The notes: generated by a model from the sequence alone, not told the origin. A DNA stretch of 64,000 nt from DATDAW01 sp036525185 (GCA_036525185.1 DATDAW010000002.1:98260-162259), one strand, 5' to 3'. Shown: positions 16,098 to 26,192, numbered from the stretch's first letter. A program made the numbers and translations.

Positions 16098-17851
16098 TGA
16101 GAACCGCCCGCTCCAAGGCCATATTCGTATGTGTCTCGCTCGTAGCCGCTTTCAGTGTCTGCTCCGGGCGCCTGATTCATTTGCAATATGTGGAGCACGA
16201 GGAGTTTGCAACGCTGGCGGCGGAAAAGCACATCGTTAAGATTCCCGTCTTTGCCAAACGGGGCAGGATCATTGATGCCAATGGCGAAGTGTTGGCCGAC
16301 AATATCGCGGTCAAGACCGTCTATGCCGACGCGAGCCATATTCCGAATCCGGGAGCATTGAGGAGTGTCGCGGAGATCACCGCGCGTCAGCTTCAACTCG
16401 ACCAATCGGCCGTTCTCTCAAAGCTTGAGACCGGTCGCCGCTATATTGTTCTTAAAAAAGAAGTCGATCAAATCACTTCGCATAACCTCGAAGCGGAACT
16501 TGGCAAGAAAAAACTGCGGGGCATCTATTTTCTCGAGGACTTCCATCGCGTTTATCCAAATGACGACATGCTGGCCCATGTCATTGGTTATCTGGATCAC
16601 GAACACAGGGGGTTGGCCGGCATTGAGAAGAGCATGGACGACTATCTCCAGGGGTACGACGGCTATCGCTATACCGAGCGTGATCGAACCGGCCGCGAGA
16701 TCGTGCTCTACCGGGGCCAGGAACGCCCCGCGCAGAATGGTTATACGGTGCAGACGACGGTCCAGCTCGGCTTGCAAGGCATCATCGAGCGTGAACTCAC
16801 TGAAGCCTGCGCCAAATACAAGCCGCGCGGCGCCACCATCATTCTCATGGAGCCGCACACGGGCGCCGTCATGGCGATGGCTTCATGGCCGACGTTTGAT
16901 GTTAATAACGCCAACAACGTCCCTCCTGAGGTCACGAAAAACCATGCAATTCTCGACATGTACGAGCCGGGATCGACGTTCAAGATCGTCGTCACGTCCG
17001 CGGCGCTCGAAGACAAGATCGTCAATGACAAAACGCTGATCTACTGCGAGGGTGGACGATTCAGCTATAACAAGCGCGTCCTGCGTGATCACAAACCCGC
17101 CGGAAACCTGACGGTTCACGACATTATCGTTAAATCCAGTAACATTGGCTCTGCAAAGCTCGCTTTGCAGATGGGCGAGCAGCGTTTTTACGAATATACC
17201 CGGGCCTTTGGCTTCGGCGAACCCACGGGCATCGATCTTCCAGGGGAAATCCGCGGACGTGTCAACGCCCCGTTTGGCTCGGATAAACTGGCCATCACGC
17301 GTGTTCCCATGGGGCAGGCGGTATCGGTCACTGCCATCCAGATGGCATCCGCATTATCCGCAATCGCCAACGGCGGTCGTCTGATGATGCCGCAGATTGT
17401 TTCCTCCATCTATTCACCGGATGGACAGAGCATCGCCCGTTACGATCCGGTCGAAGTCCGTCGCGTCATTTCCCCGGAAACGACTCAAAAGATAACGGCC
17501 GCCCTCATTGATGTAACCCGGAAAGCGGCTACCGCTGCACAGGTTCCCGGTTTTCTGGTCGCGGGGAAAACTGGGACTGCCCAGAAAGTGAGACCCGATG
17601 GGAAAGGTTACATGGACGACCGTTACATCGTCTCGTTCAATGGTTTCATGCCGGCGGACAATCCGAAATTTGTTTGCTACGTCATGGTGGACGACGCAAA
17701 GCTGCCCGGCCATATGAACTATGGTGCGACGGTTGCGGCGCCCATTTTTTCAAAGGTTGCCGAAAAGGTGGCGCGCCAGCTGGACTTGCGTCCGGATCCC
17801 GTTCTAATGGCGGAGCAGCTTAAACATGCCTCCAAACAGGAGCGCGACTAA
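16097..17851 (+). CDS. ftsI: Peptidoglycan D,D-transpeptidase (FtsI/PBP2-3 class B)
   Basis: A 584-residue class B penicillin-binding protein that cross-links septal peptidoglycan. An N-terminal membrane anchor (about 8-25) is followed by the pedestal domain (RGRIIDANGEVLADN near 55) and the transpeptidase domain. The catalytic motifs are S293-T-F-K296, SSN at 347-349 and KTGT at 491-494. Its position after the FtsL-like gene and before murE identifies it as the division enzyme rather than the elongation PBP2. No C-terminal PASTA domain is present. Start overlaps the previous stop. Confidence 0.93.
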   Translation: MRTARSKAIFVCVSLVAAFSVCSGRLIHLQYVEHEEFATLAAEKHIVKIPVFAKRGRIIDANGEVLADNIAVKTVYADASHIPNPGALRSVAEITARQLQLDQSAVLSKLETGRRYIVLKKEVDQITSHNLEAELGKKKLRGIYFLEDFHRVYPNDDMLAHVIGYLDHEHRGLAGIEKSMDDYLQGYDGYRYTERDRTGREIVLYRGQERPAQNGYTVQTTVQLGLQGIIERELTEACAKYKPRGATIILMEPHTGAVMAMASWPTFDVNNANNVPPEVTKNHAILDMYEPGSTFKIVVTSAALEDKIVNDKTLIYCEGGRFSYNKRVLRDHKPAGNLTVHDIIVKSSNIGSAKLALQMGEQRFYEYTRAFGFGEPTGIDLPGEIRGRVNAPFGSDKLAITRVPMGQAVSVTAIQMASALSAIANGGRLMMPQIVSSIYSPDGQSIARYDPVEVRRVISPETTQKITAALIDVTRKAATAAQVPGFLVAGKTGTAQKVRPDGKGYMDDRYIVSFNGFMPADNPKFVCYVMVDDAKLPGHMNYGATVAAPIFSKVAEKVARQLDLRPDPVLMAEQLKHASKQERD

Positions 17852-17857
17852 TACGGT

Positions 17858-19339
17858 ATGCTTTTAAAGACTTTGCTAACAAAAACTCCTGTCGAGGAAA
17901 CTCTTGGCAGCGCCGAGCGCGAGATCACCTCGATTGCTTACGATTCGCGCCGCGTTACCAAGGGAGCGCTTTTTGTTGCATTACCAGGTGAAAAAGTGGA
18001 TGGCGCGGAGTTTATCCGGCAGGCGATCGAACGCGGTGCCGAAGCCATCGTCACGGAAAAGCCGCTGACGCCAACCAAAGTCACGAGCATCAAAGTCCCC
18101 AATGCTCGAAAAGCGCTCGCCGATCTTTCGAGCGCCTTTTATCGGTACCCGGCGGGTAAATTAAAGCTCGTTGCCGTTACCGGAACGAACGGCAAGACGA
18201 CGATCACGTTTCTGTTGAAACATTTGCTGGAAAGCGCCGGGTTGCGCACGGGTCTCATTGGGACCGTTCGCTACGAGATCGGAGAACGCCTTTTGCCTGC
18301 TGCACGGACGACGCCGGAGTCTTTGGATATTAACGATATGCTTTCCCAGATCGTTAACAGCGGCGGCAAGGCGGCTGTCATGGAGGTTTCCTCGCACGCG
18401 CTCGTATTGAATCGGGTGCACGGAATGGAGTTTAACGTCGCGATTTTCACCAACCTGACCCAGGACCACCTTGATTACCATCGGACGATGACTGACTATT
18501 TCGAGGCGAAAGCGAAACTCTTTGCGCAACTGGCCAACCAGACCCGCAAGGAAGGCACGGCGATCATTAACATCGACAGTCCTCATGGCGAGCAGTTGAT
18601 CCAGCGGCATGGCCGCGAGATCCCGGTGATCACGTATGGAGTCGGCGCGAATGCGCAGTTCCGGGCAGGCAATTTCAAGACCGAAGCGGGGCAGACGACC
18701 TATCAACTGGACGCTAACGGAAAGATGTATTTGGTTCGTCTGCCCCTGATCGGACGGTTTAACATTTACAATTCTCTCGCTGCGCTTGCCGCCGCGTCCT
18801 CGCTGGGCTTGAACGTGCGTGATTGCGTCCATGCGCTCGCCAAGGCGCCGCAGGTTCCAGGTCGTCTCGAGGCGGTTCCAATCAAGCGTCAGTTCCAGGT
18901 GTTCGTTGACTACGCCCATACCGACGATGCGTTGGTTAACGTCCTTAAAACATTACGTGAGCTGAATCCCAACCGGCTCATCGTTGTTTTCGGCTGCGGC
19001 GGAAATCGTGACCGCGCAAAACGTCCGAAAATGGGAGCTGCTGCCAGCGAATACGCTGACTATGCCATCGTCACCTCGGACAATCCGCGTAAAGAAGACC
19101 CGGACGCGATCATTGCCGACATCGTTCCGGCCATGCGCGCTGGAAAATTCGAAGCGATTGTCGATCGCCAGGAAGCCATTTTCCGTGCTGTAGCGCTCGC
19201 GGGCCCGCGCGACATCGTGTTGATCGCTGGAAAAGGTCACGAAACCTATCAGGAATTTGCCGATAGCACGATTCCGTTCAACGATGTGGAAGTAGTTGCC
19301 AGCGCTGTGGGCTCGTTGCCCGTCAAACTTTCGGACTAA
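17858..19339 (+). CDS. murE: UDP-MurNAc-tripeptide synthetase (meso-DAP adding)
   Basis: A 493-residue Mur ligase. The ATP loop GTNGKTT is at 109-115, the central domain has EVSSHAL, and the C-terminal domain carries DNPRKEDP at 408-415. The DNPR form marks enzymes that add meso-diaminopimelate, so the cell wall probably has DAP-type cross-links. It acts in the cytoplasm on UDP-MurNAc-L-Ala-D-Glu. It starts 6 bases after ftsI, and its TAA overlaps the ATG of murF. Confidence 0.95.
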   Translation: MLLKTLLTKTPVEETLGSAEREITSIAYDSRRVTKGALFVALPGEKVDGAEFIRQAIERGAEAIVTEKPLTPTKVTSIKVPNARKALADLSSAFYRYPAGKLKLVAVTGTNGKTTITFLLKHLLESAGLRTGLIGTVRYEIGERLLPAARTTPESLDINDMLSQIVNSGGKAAVMEVSSHALVLNRVHGMEFNVAIFTNLTQDHLDYHRTMTDYFEAKAKLFAQLANQTRKEGTAIINIDSPHGEQLIQRHGREIPVITYGVGANAQFRAGNFKTEAGQTTYQLDANGKMYLVRLPLIGRFNIYNSLAALAAASSLGLNVRDCVHALAKAPQVPGRLEAVPIKRQFQVFVDYAHTDDALVNVLKTLRELNPNRLIVVFGCGGNRDRAKRPKMGAAASEYADYAIVTSDNPRKEDPDAIIADIVPAMRAGKFEAIVDRQEAIFRAVALAGPRDIVLIAGKGHETYQEFADSTIPFNDVEVVASAVGSLPVKLSD

Positions 19340-20679
19340 TGAATGCGCTGACACTTTCTCAGATTGCGGATTTGGCTGAAGGAAAAGTCGTTTCGGGCGA
19401 TCCGGAGACCGTCGTTTCGCGCGTTGTAACGGACAGCCGCAAGGTCATGCCGGGCGACTTGTTTGTCGCTTTGCGAGGAGAGCAACATGATGCCCACAAC
19501 TTTGTTGCGAACCTGGCGGTCCCCGCACTGGTGGATCGCCTGCCGGCATATTTTGCACCCGGCGCCGTCCTCGTTGAGGATACATCGCAGGGGCTGCAGA
19601 CGCTTGCTCGGAACTACCGCAAGACGTTAGCCGCCAAAATCGTTGCAATCACCGGCAGCAACGGCAAAACGAGCACCAAGGATTTGACCGCTATGGTTCT
19701 AGGCAGCCGTTTGCGGGTCGTGAAGACACAGGGAAACCTGAATAATCACATCGGCCTTCCGCTTTCGGTTTTGAGCATCGATTCCGGACACCAGGCAGCG
19801 ATTTTGGAAATGGGGATGAACCATCCGGGCGAAATTGCGCCGCTTGCTGCCATCGCCAGTCCGGACGCGGCAATCATTACTAACATTGGCATCGCCCACA
19901 TCGAATTCATGGGCAGCCGCGAAGCCATCGCCCTGGAGAAAGGCATGCTCGCGAGAATGGTCGGCGAACAAGGCACAGTCATTCTGAATGCCGATGACGA
20001 TTTTACGGAATCCATAGCCTGTTACTGCAAAGCGGAGGTGATAACTGCCGGAATCGAAAACGGCCAGATTCGCGCGGAGAATCTAATTCCTTCCCCCGGC
20101 GGATCGCGTTTCCGGATTGACAATATTGACGCATTTCTCCCGGTTCCGGGGCGCCACATGGTTGCGAATGCCGTGCTGGCGGTGGCGGCCGGCGTCGCGC
20201 TGGGTATTCCTTTGCGCGATTGCGTTGCAGCACTGGCGAATGTTCAACTGACGGGAGGCCGCCTACAAGCCAGGGACATAGCGGGCATCCATTTTATCGA
20301 CGACACTTACAACGCGAATCCGGATTCCATGACGGCAGCGCTTACAACGCTTGCCTCGTTGCCGGGCCGCCGCATCGCCGTTCTCGGCCACATGGGAGAG
20401 CTCGGTTCCTTCGCAGTCGAGGGTCATCGCATCGTGGGCAAAGCGGCTGTTATTTCCGGACTTGATTTGCTAATCGTCGTCGGCGAGGCGGCGGAATGGA
20501 TTGCGCGCGAAGCGGACAAAGGCGCGTTCCCCGTGCTCCGCGCGGCGGACACCTCCGAGGCCGCTTTCATGCTCAGCGAGCGTACCCGCGAAGGAGACAA
20601 TATTCTGGTGAAGGGCAGCCGTTCCGCCCGTATGGAGCGCGTCATTGAAAATTTCGAACCACACACGACCGCTCGCTAA
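19339..20679 (+). CDS. murF: UDP-MurNAc-tripeptide--D-alanyl-D-alanine ligase
   Basis: A 446-residue Mur ligase that adds D-Ala-D-Ala to the stem peptide. The substrate-binding N-domain contains VVTDSRKVMPGDLFVALRGE. The ATP loop GSNGKTST is at 106-113, and DDTYNANPDSM near residue 320 is MurF-specific. It is flanked by TAATG overlaps on both sides (murE and mraY), a sign of coupled translation. Confidence 0.95.
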   Translation: MNALTLSQIADLAEGKVVSGDPETVVSRVVTDSRKVMPGDLFVALRGEQHDAHNFVANLAVPALVDRLPAYFAPGAVLVEDTSQGLQTLARNYRKTLAAKIVAITGSNGKTSTKDLTAMVLGSRLRVVKTQGNLNNHIGLPLSVLSIDSGHQAAILEMGMNHPGEIAPLAAIASPDAAIITNIGIAHIEFMGSREAIALEKGMLARMVGEQGTVILNADDDFTESIACYCKAEVITAGIENGQIRAENLIPSPGGSRFRIDNIDAFLPVPGRHMVANAVLAVAAGVALGIPLRDCVAALANVQLTGGRLQARDIAGIHFIDDTYNANPDSMTAALTTLASLPGRRIAVLGHMGELGSFAVEGHRIVGKAAVISGLDLLIVVGEAAEWIAREADKGAFPVLRAADTSEAAFMLSERTREGDNILVKGSRSARMERVIENFEPHTTAR

Positions 20680-21791
20680 TGTTATATTACCTTTCAAAAC
20701 TGGGCGACGGCACGACACTGCACGCGGCACTGAATGTTTTTCAGTACATCAGCTTCCGTTCGGCAGCGGCGGCGATCTCCGCGTTTTTGCTCTGTTTGAT
20801 CTTCGGAAATCGCGTGATTCGGAAACTGATTTCGTTGAAGATCGGGCAGCCCATTCGCACGAAGGAGGAAGTTCACAAACTCTACGAGCTTCACGGCGCA
20901 AAGAAGGGAACGCCGACCATGGGCGGCGTCCTGATGATGGGCGCTGTGGTGGTGTCCTCGATTCTCTGGGCGCGTCCGGACAATCACTTTGTCTGGCTGG
21001 TGTTGTTTACGGTCGTTTACATGGCAATCATCGGTTTCATTGATGATTATCTCAAGGTAACGAAGAAAAATTCAGGTGGCCTTCCGGGGCGCCTGAAGTT
21101 GATTGCCCAATTCATACTTGCTGCTGTCGTTACTGCCGTTCTTATTATGGACCCGGCGACGAGCGTGCAGGCCAAACAGCTGTATGTCCCTTTTTACAAG
21201 GAGCCGTTGATTCCGTCATTGGGCATTGCGGGTGCGTTCGTGTTCTACGCGGCGATCATCATGGGTTCGTCGAATGCGGTGAATCTTACCGACGGTCTCG
21301 ATGGGCTGGCTACAGGTTGCACGGTCACGACCGCCGTTGCCTATGCCGCGTTGACGTATGCGGCGGGCAATGCGGTCACGGCGAAATATCTGCAGATTCC
21401 ATACAACCTCTTTGCTTCGGAACTGACGGTCACCTGCATGGCGTTGGTCGGAGCCGGACTCGGATTTCTATGGTTTAACTGTCATCCGGCCCGCGTGTTC
21501 ATGGGCGACACGGGTTCACTCTCCATTGGGGGAATGCTTGGCGTCGTGGCCATTTGTTGTAAACAGGAACTCCTGTTGATCGTGGTTGGCGGCGTGTTCG
21601 TGATTGAAGCGCTGTCCGTCATCATCCAGGTCATTAGTTTCAAGACAACGGGAAAACGTGTCTTCAAGATGTCGCCGATCCACCACCATTTTGAGCTGCA
21701 AGGCTGGAAGGAGAATACCGTTATTGTCCGGTTCTGGATCGTGTCTCTCATGTTCGCCATGCTCGGCCTGGCGACACTAAAGCTTCGCTAA
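20679..21791 (+). CDS. mraY: Phospho-MurNAc-pentapeptide translocase
   Basis: A 370-residue polytopic membrane enzyme that makes lipid I from UDP-MurNAc-pentapeptide and undecaprenyl phosphate. Family signatures are clear: KKGTPTMGG near 70, GFIDDYLKV near 114, NAVNLTDGLDGLA near 203, FMGDTGSL near 272 and the histidine-rich IHHHFELQGW near 332. About ten membrane helices. Its start overlaps the murF stop; murD begins 4 bases after its own stop. Confidence 0.96.
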   Translation: MLYYLSKLGDGTTLHAALNVFQYISFRSAAAAISAFLLCLIFGNRVIRKLISLKIGQPIRTKEEVHKLYELHGAKKGTPTMGGVLMMGAVVVSSILWARPDNHFVWLVLFTVVYMAIIGFIDDYLKVTKKNSGGLPGRLKLIAQFILAAVVTAVLIMDPATSVQAKQLYVPFYKEPLIPSLGIAGAFVFYAAIIMGSSNAVNLTDGLDGLATGCTVTTAVAYAALTYAAGNAVTAKYLQIPYNLFASELTVTCMALVGAGLGFLWFNCHPARVFMGDTGSLSIGGMLGVVAICCKQELLLIVVGGVFVIEALSVIIQVISFKTTGKRVFKMSPIHHHFELQGWKENTVIVRFWIVSLMFAMLGLATLKLR

Positions 21792-21795
21792 GATC

Positions 21796-23136
21796 ATGAA
21801 CGTCCGCGCAAAAAATATCGCAGTGTTAGGATTGGGTCGAAGCGGTGAATCCGCTGCCCGGTTTCTGCGTGATCGCGGCGCTGCGGTGACGCTGCTTGAC
21901 TCTGGCGTCGGGGAAGGAATTGAGCGGAAAGCCACCGAGCTTTCAAAGGCAGGCTTCAATGTCATCATAGGAACGTCTGCGCTAAATGCGTCGGGAGTGT
22001 TCGACTACGCAATAATCAGCCCCGGCATCGATGCGGGTGAACTTTTCGTAAGGCAATTTTCCGATCGCGGGATTCCGGTGATCGGCGAGCTGGAACTGGC
22101 GTTCGCATTTAATGATCTGCCCGTGATCGCGATCACGGGAACCAATGGCAAAACGACGACGACTGAACTGGTTGCGGCGATGTTGAACAGTGTCGGTGTG
22201 GAGACGGTCGCTTGCGGGAATATCGGACTCCCATTTACCGAAGTGGTTCACACTCCGCCGGGGGAACTGGATGTGATTACTCTCGAAGTTAGCTCTTTTC
22301 AGTTGGAGACAATCAGGACGTTCCGTCCCAAGGTTGCCCTATGGCTGAATTTGACTCCGGATCATCTGGATCGCTATCCCGGAATGGAGGAATATCGGGC
22401 TGCGAAATTGCGTATTTTTGAGAATCAAGGATCAACAGATTTCGCAGTGGTTAACGCCCAGGATGATCTTCCGCCATTGGCCGCCAAAAAGATCACCTTC
22501 AGTGCGTTTGCTCAAAACGCGGATTTTACGCTTCGAGACGGCGTTATTTATCATTTGGGAAAACGAGTTGCAGCGGTTTCCTCCTTTCATCTGAGCGGAG
22601 TGCATAACATTGAGAATCTGATGGCCGCATTGGGAGTGGCCGTTGCCATGGACATTCCAGTCGCCGAGGTGCTGCCTGCGTTGCAGGCGTACAGGCCGGC
22701 GCCGCACCGGTGCGAGCTCGTCGCGACCGTGGACGGCGTGGATTATATCAATGATTCCAAGGCGACCAACGTCGATGCGTTGGCGAAAGCGCTCAATTCG
22801 CAGGGGTCGCCGGTGGTCCTGATCGCGGGAGGCAAAGACAAAGGGTTCCGTTATGCCGACCTGACCGGGCTCGTCGGAACGAAGGTAAAAAGTGCGATCC
22901 TGATCGGCGAAATGGCCGATCGCATCCGTGAGGACTGGCAGGGGACGGTTGCGTGCGAAGTGGCTGTTTCGCTCGCGGATGCCGTCGCGCGAGCCCGGAA
23001 AGCTGCTGCGCCCGGAGATGTTGTCCTTTTTTCTCCGGGAACATCCTCTTTCGACATGTTTCGTGACTACGCCGACCGCGGCAATCAATTTCGCCAGTTA
23101 GCCAATAATCTATTAACCAAAGAGCAAGCCCAGTGA
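21796..23136 (+). CDS. murD: UDP-MurNAc-L-alanine--D-glutamate ligase
   Basis: A 446-residue Mur ligase that adds D-glutamate. It has a Rossmann-like N-domain (VLGLGRSGESAARFL), the ATP loop GTNGKTTTTE beginning at residue 115, and the central NLTPDHLDRY motif near 178. The C-domain contains YINDSKATN, which holds the incoming glutamate region. It sits 4 bases after mraY, and its TGA overlaps a possible GTG start of the LysM gene. Confidence 0.94.
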   Translation: MNVRAKNIAVLGLGRSGESAARFLRDRGAAVTLLDSGVGEGIERKATELSKAGFNVIIGTSALNASGVFDYAIISPGIDAGELFVRQFSDRGIPVIGELELAFAFNDLPVIAITGTNGKTTTTELVAAMLNSVGVETVACGNIGLPFTEVVHTPPGELDVITLEVSSFQLETIRTFRPKVALWLNLTPDHLDRYPGMEEYRAAKLRIFENQGSTDFAVVNAQDDLPPLAAKKITFSAFAQNADFTLRDGVIYHLGKRVAAVSSFHLSGVHNIENLMAALGVAVAMDIPVAEVLPALQAYRPAPHRCELVATVDGVDYINDSKATNVDALAKALNSQGSPVVLIAGGKDKGFRYADLTGLVGTKVKSAILIGEMADRIREDWQGTVACEVAVSLADAVARARKAAAPGDVVLFSPGTSSFDMFRDYADRGNQFRQLANNLLTKEQAQ

Positions 23137-23138
23137 CC

Positions 23139-23918
23139 ATGAACCTGAAGAACCTGCAAAACATCATCAAGCGCCGGGGACCCCAGAAGAAGGCGCAGCC
23201 TTCGAACCGGCTCAAAGCTACGGCCCGGCGTGTCGCCAGCCCGGTCGAAGAGAATTACTATGAGGACGACGAGCCGAATGTCCGTCTATCGAGGGCGTTT
23301 CTGGTCGTCATGCTGCTGCACGTCGTAGCTGTAGGCGGCATCTTTCTTTTTAGTTCCTTTAAGAAAGAAGAGACGGCTGGAGTTCCGCCAAAGGAGGAAA
23401 AAACACGAGAAATTACCGCTCGCCCGGAACCGGCTGCGGACAGCCGGGAATACGTCGTTGGCGAAGATGAAACGCTTGGCAGCATCGCTTCTGCATTCGG
23501 AGTCAGCCGCGCAGATCTGGCCAGCATCAACCAATTGAATCCCGAGGTCACGGTGCATGCGGGAGACAAGTTAACGATTCCGGCCAAGACCACGGTTAGG
23601 ACTCAGGATCTTGACGTCAAAAAACTCCTGAGCCAGCCCGCGAAACAGGAGATCGCAAAGACCAGCGTTGCGATGGTGAAACCCGCAGTCGCCGAAATAC
23701 CGAAGACTCAACCCAATCCGGAGCCGGTGCAGAAGGCTGTGCCGCTTGCTCCGGCGGCGACGCATACTTCGGATCGGATTTACGTCGTGCAAAAAGGCGA
23801 CAATCCGGTGGGTATCGCGAAGAAACTGAAGGTGAAATATCAAGATTTGATTAGCGCAAACAAGATTACCGATCCGCGCAAGCTGCAGATTGGTCAGAAA
23901 TTGGTTGTTCCGGAATAG
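23139..23918 (+). CDS. Membrane-anchored protein with two LysM domains, inside the dcw operon
   Basis: About 259 residues: a basic cytoplasmic N-terminus, a single membrane helix at about 52-72, then two LysM domains joined by a proline-rich linker. The first domain reads YVVGEDETLGSIASAFGVSR and ends KLTIP; the second reads YVVQKGDNPVGIAKKLKV and ends KLVVP. LysM domains bind GlcNAc-containing glycans, so the protein should hold peptidoglycan from the inner membrane side. It lies between murD and ftsW, where most bacteria have no such gene. Start ATG 23139 is chosen; a GTG at 23133 overlapping the murD stop is equally possible. No enzymatic domain is visible. Confidence 0.82.
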   Translation: MNLKNLQNIIKRRGPQKKAQPSNRLKATARRVASPVEENYYEDDEPNVRLSRAFLVVMLLHVVAVGGIFLFSSFKKEETAGVPPKEEKTREITARPEPAADSREYVVGEDETLGSIASAFGVSRADLASINQLNPEVTVHAGDKLTIPAKTTVRTQDLDVKKLLSQPAKQEIAKTSVAMVKPAVAEIPKTQPNPEPVQKAVPLAPAATHTSDRIYVVQKGDNPVGIAKKLKVKYQDLISANKITDPRKLQIGQKLVVPE

Positions 23919-23938
23919 ACGTTCGGCGCCGCGCACGC

Positions 23939-25105
23939 ATGAAATCGAAAGGCATCTATCTGATGTTAATTGCAGTCCTGGGGATCATGGCCCTGGGGCT
24001 TGTGATGCTTTCGAGCACTGCTGCGTATGCGCCGGACAGTCACGGAGATTCGACGGTATTTTTGCGCAAACAGGCGACATGGCTGGGAATTGGATTGATT
24101 GTGTGCATCGTCGCTTCACTGCTGGATTATCATTTCTGGCAGAAAACCTGGCCTCTCTGGCTGGGATTGTCGATTGTTCTACTAGCATTATGCTTCGTGC
24201 CGCCGATTGGAATGAAATTGAACGGCTCCCATCGCTGGATCCGCCTTGGCCCCATGGTGTTTCAGCCGTCGGAGCTTGCAAAAATCGGAGCGATTACGTT
24301 CCTGGCTGCGTGGTTTGCGAAGCATGAGGCTGAGGCTGGGCAATTTTTGAAGGGATTTGTTTATCCTCTCGGAGTGGTTGGAATCATGTTAGTATTGATC
24401 GTCAGGGAAACCGACCTCGGTTCGACGATACTCATCGCAATGACCTCGTTTGCGATCATGTTTGTGGCAGGGACCAGTCCGAAGATCTTGATTCCGCTGA
24501 CCATACTGGGGGTTGTCGGAGTCCTTGTTGCTGCCGGGCATATGGAGGAGCGTCAAGGGCGACTGTTAGCGTTCATGGATTTGGAGAAATATAAAGAGAC
24601 TGACGGGCTTCAGCAGTGGGCGGGGTTGACGGCCCTCGGCTCAGGGGGTGTCGATGGACTTGGGCTCGGCAATGGGCGGCAGAAACTGCTCTATCTGCCG
24701 TATGCACATACGGATTTCATCCTGCCCGTGATAGGAGAGGAACTGGGTTTGCGCGCGACACTTGCGATTGTGCTTGCGTACGTGGTTATCATTGTGAGCG
24801 GAATCTTCATCTCCATCTGCGCGGCGGATCGCTTCGGGATGTTGCTGGGATTTGGATTCGTGACGGTGCTGGCGTTTCAGGCACTGGTGAACATTGGCGT
24901 GACGACGGCAATGCTGCCGAACAAAGGGCTGCCGCTGCCATTCGTGAGCTACGGCGGGTCGAACCTGGGATTCTGCCTGCTGGCGATTGGCGTCCTGATC
25001 AGCATCCACCGGCAGGCTGTTGAAAAAGAAGAGCTGGTCCCCGCCATGATGCCCCAACCGATGCTCGCGGCGCGAACACGCAGAGCCAAAACGATTCGAA
25101 TTTGA
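23939..25105 (+). CDS. ftsW: Septal peptidoglycan glycosyltransferase FtsW
   Basis: A 388-residue SEDS-family polytopic protein (about ten helices) that polymerises glycan strands from lipid II together with FtsI. Family signatures include NGSHRWIRLGPMVFQPSELA near 97-117 and the C-terminal GLPLPFVSYGGSN near 328. The position between murD and murG supports FtsW rather than RodA. It begins 20 bases after the LysM gene and ends 1 base before murG. Confidence 0.94.
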   Translation: MKSKGIYLMLIAVLGIMALGLVMLSSTAAYAPDSHGDSTVFLRKQATWLGIGLIVCIVASLLDYHFWQKTWPLWLGLSIVLLALCFVPPIGMKLNGSHRWIRLGPMVFQPSELAKIGAITFLAAWFAKHEAEAGQFLKGFVYPLGVVGIMLVLIVRETDLGSTILIAMTSFAIMFVAGTSPKILIPLTILGVVGVLVAAGHMEERQGRLLAFMDLEKYKETDGLQQWAGLTALGSGGVDGLGLGNGRQKLLYLPYAHTDFILPVIGEELGLRATLAIVLAYVVIIVSGIFISICAADRFGMLLGFGFVTVLAFQALVNIGVTTAMLPNKGLPLPFVSYGGSNLGFCLLAIGVLISIHRQAVEKEELVPAMMPQPMLAARTRRAKTIRI

Positions 25106-25106
25106 C

Positions 25107-26192
25107 ATGAAAATAGCCATCGCTTGTGGGGGAACCGGAGGGCATTTATTCCCGGGGCTTGCCGTTGCTGACGTGCTTCTGGCGCGTGGGCACGAGGTGA
25201 TGGCTTTTATTTCGGAGAAGGAAATCGACGCCCTGGCGACGGCGGGACGGACGGATATCCGGATTGAGAAGCTGCCGTCAATCGGAATGCCAAGCGCGTT
25301 GTCGCCGGCCATTTTTAAGTTTCTGATGCGATTTGTCGGGAGTTATAAGAAGTGTGCAGATTATCTCCAGGCCTTTCGGCCGGATGCCGTGCTGGCAATG
25401 GGCGGATTCACCTCGGCCGCACCCATTCTGGCGGGGAGGAAACGGAGACTGCCGACGTTTATCCACGAATCGAATGCGATTCCGGGCAAGGCCAATAAAT
25501 GGATGGCACGCTTTTGCACAGCGGTTTTCCTGGGGTTTCGGGAATGCGCGTCTTTTTTCCCTGCGTCGAAGTGTGAAGTGACGGGAACGCCCGTTCGGCG
25601 CAGTCTGCTGGCGCCGGTGGATCGCGCGGAGGTCTTTCGCAAATTTGGGCTTCGCGAAGGTGTGACGACCCTTCTCATCATGGGCGGCAGCCAGGGCGCG
25701 GTTGGGCTGAATCGCGCGGCTGGCGCAGCGCTTTCAGGGTTTTCCGCACACGAATTGCAGGTGATCCATCTGACGGGAAAACAGGGGGAGGATACGGCTC
25801 GTGAGGAATATGTGAAACAGGGGCGTGCGGCATATGTGGCTGCGTTTCATCACGAGATGCAGGAGGCGTATTCCATCGCCGATCTGGCGATATCGCGCTC
25901 CGGCGCGGCGAGTTTGACGGAGTTGTCATATTTCGGACTGCCGTCTGTGCTCATTCCCTATCCGTACGCGGCGGAGGATCACCAGACATTCAACGCCCAG
26001 ATTTTCGTGAAAGCGGGAGCCGCGCTGCTTTGCAGGGAGGAAAACGCCATTGCTGGCGACCTTGCGGAAATTCTGCGCGAATTGCTTTCCAAACCGGAAC
26101 TGATCCAGACGATGGCAGAGAAATCAAGGGGCCTCTCAACCCGTGATGCTGCGGCCTCTGTGGTTGATTTGATCGAACGTTATCACGCATGA
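25107..26192 (+). CDS. murG: Lipid II synthase (UDP-GlcNAc:lipid I GlcNAc transferase)
   Basis: A 361-residue GT28 glycosyltransferase that adds GlcNAc to lipid I at the inner face of the membrane. The G-loop CGGTGGHLFPGLAVAD is at 7-22 and GGFTSAAP near 96. The C-terminal donor site has GGSQGAVGLNR near 193, and SRSGAASLTEL with PSVLIPYPYAAEDHQ near 260-290. Its last codons overlap the start of murC-murB by 4 bases (ATGA). Confidence 0.95.
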   Translation: MKIAIACGGTGGHLFPGLAVADVLLARGHEVMAFISEKEIDALATAGRTDIRIEKLPSIGMPSALSPAIFKFLMRFVGSYKKCADYLQAFRPDAVLAMGGFTSAAPILAGRKRRLPTFIHESNAIPGKANKWMARFCTAVFLGFRECASFFPASKCEVTGTPVRRSLLAPVDRAEVFRKFGLREGVTTLLIMGGSQGAVGLNRAAGAALSGFSAHELQVIHLTGKQGEDTAREEYVKQGRAAYVAAFHHEMQEAYSIADLAISRSGAASLTELSYFGLPSVLIPYPYAAEDHQTFNAQIFVKAGAALLCREENAIAGDLAEILRELLSKPELIQTMAEKSRGLSTRDAAASVVDLIERYHA

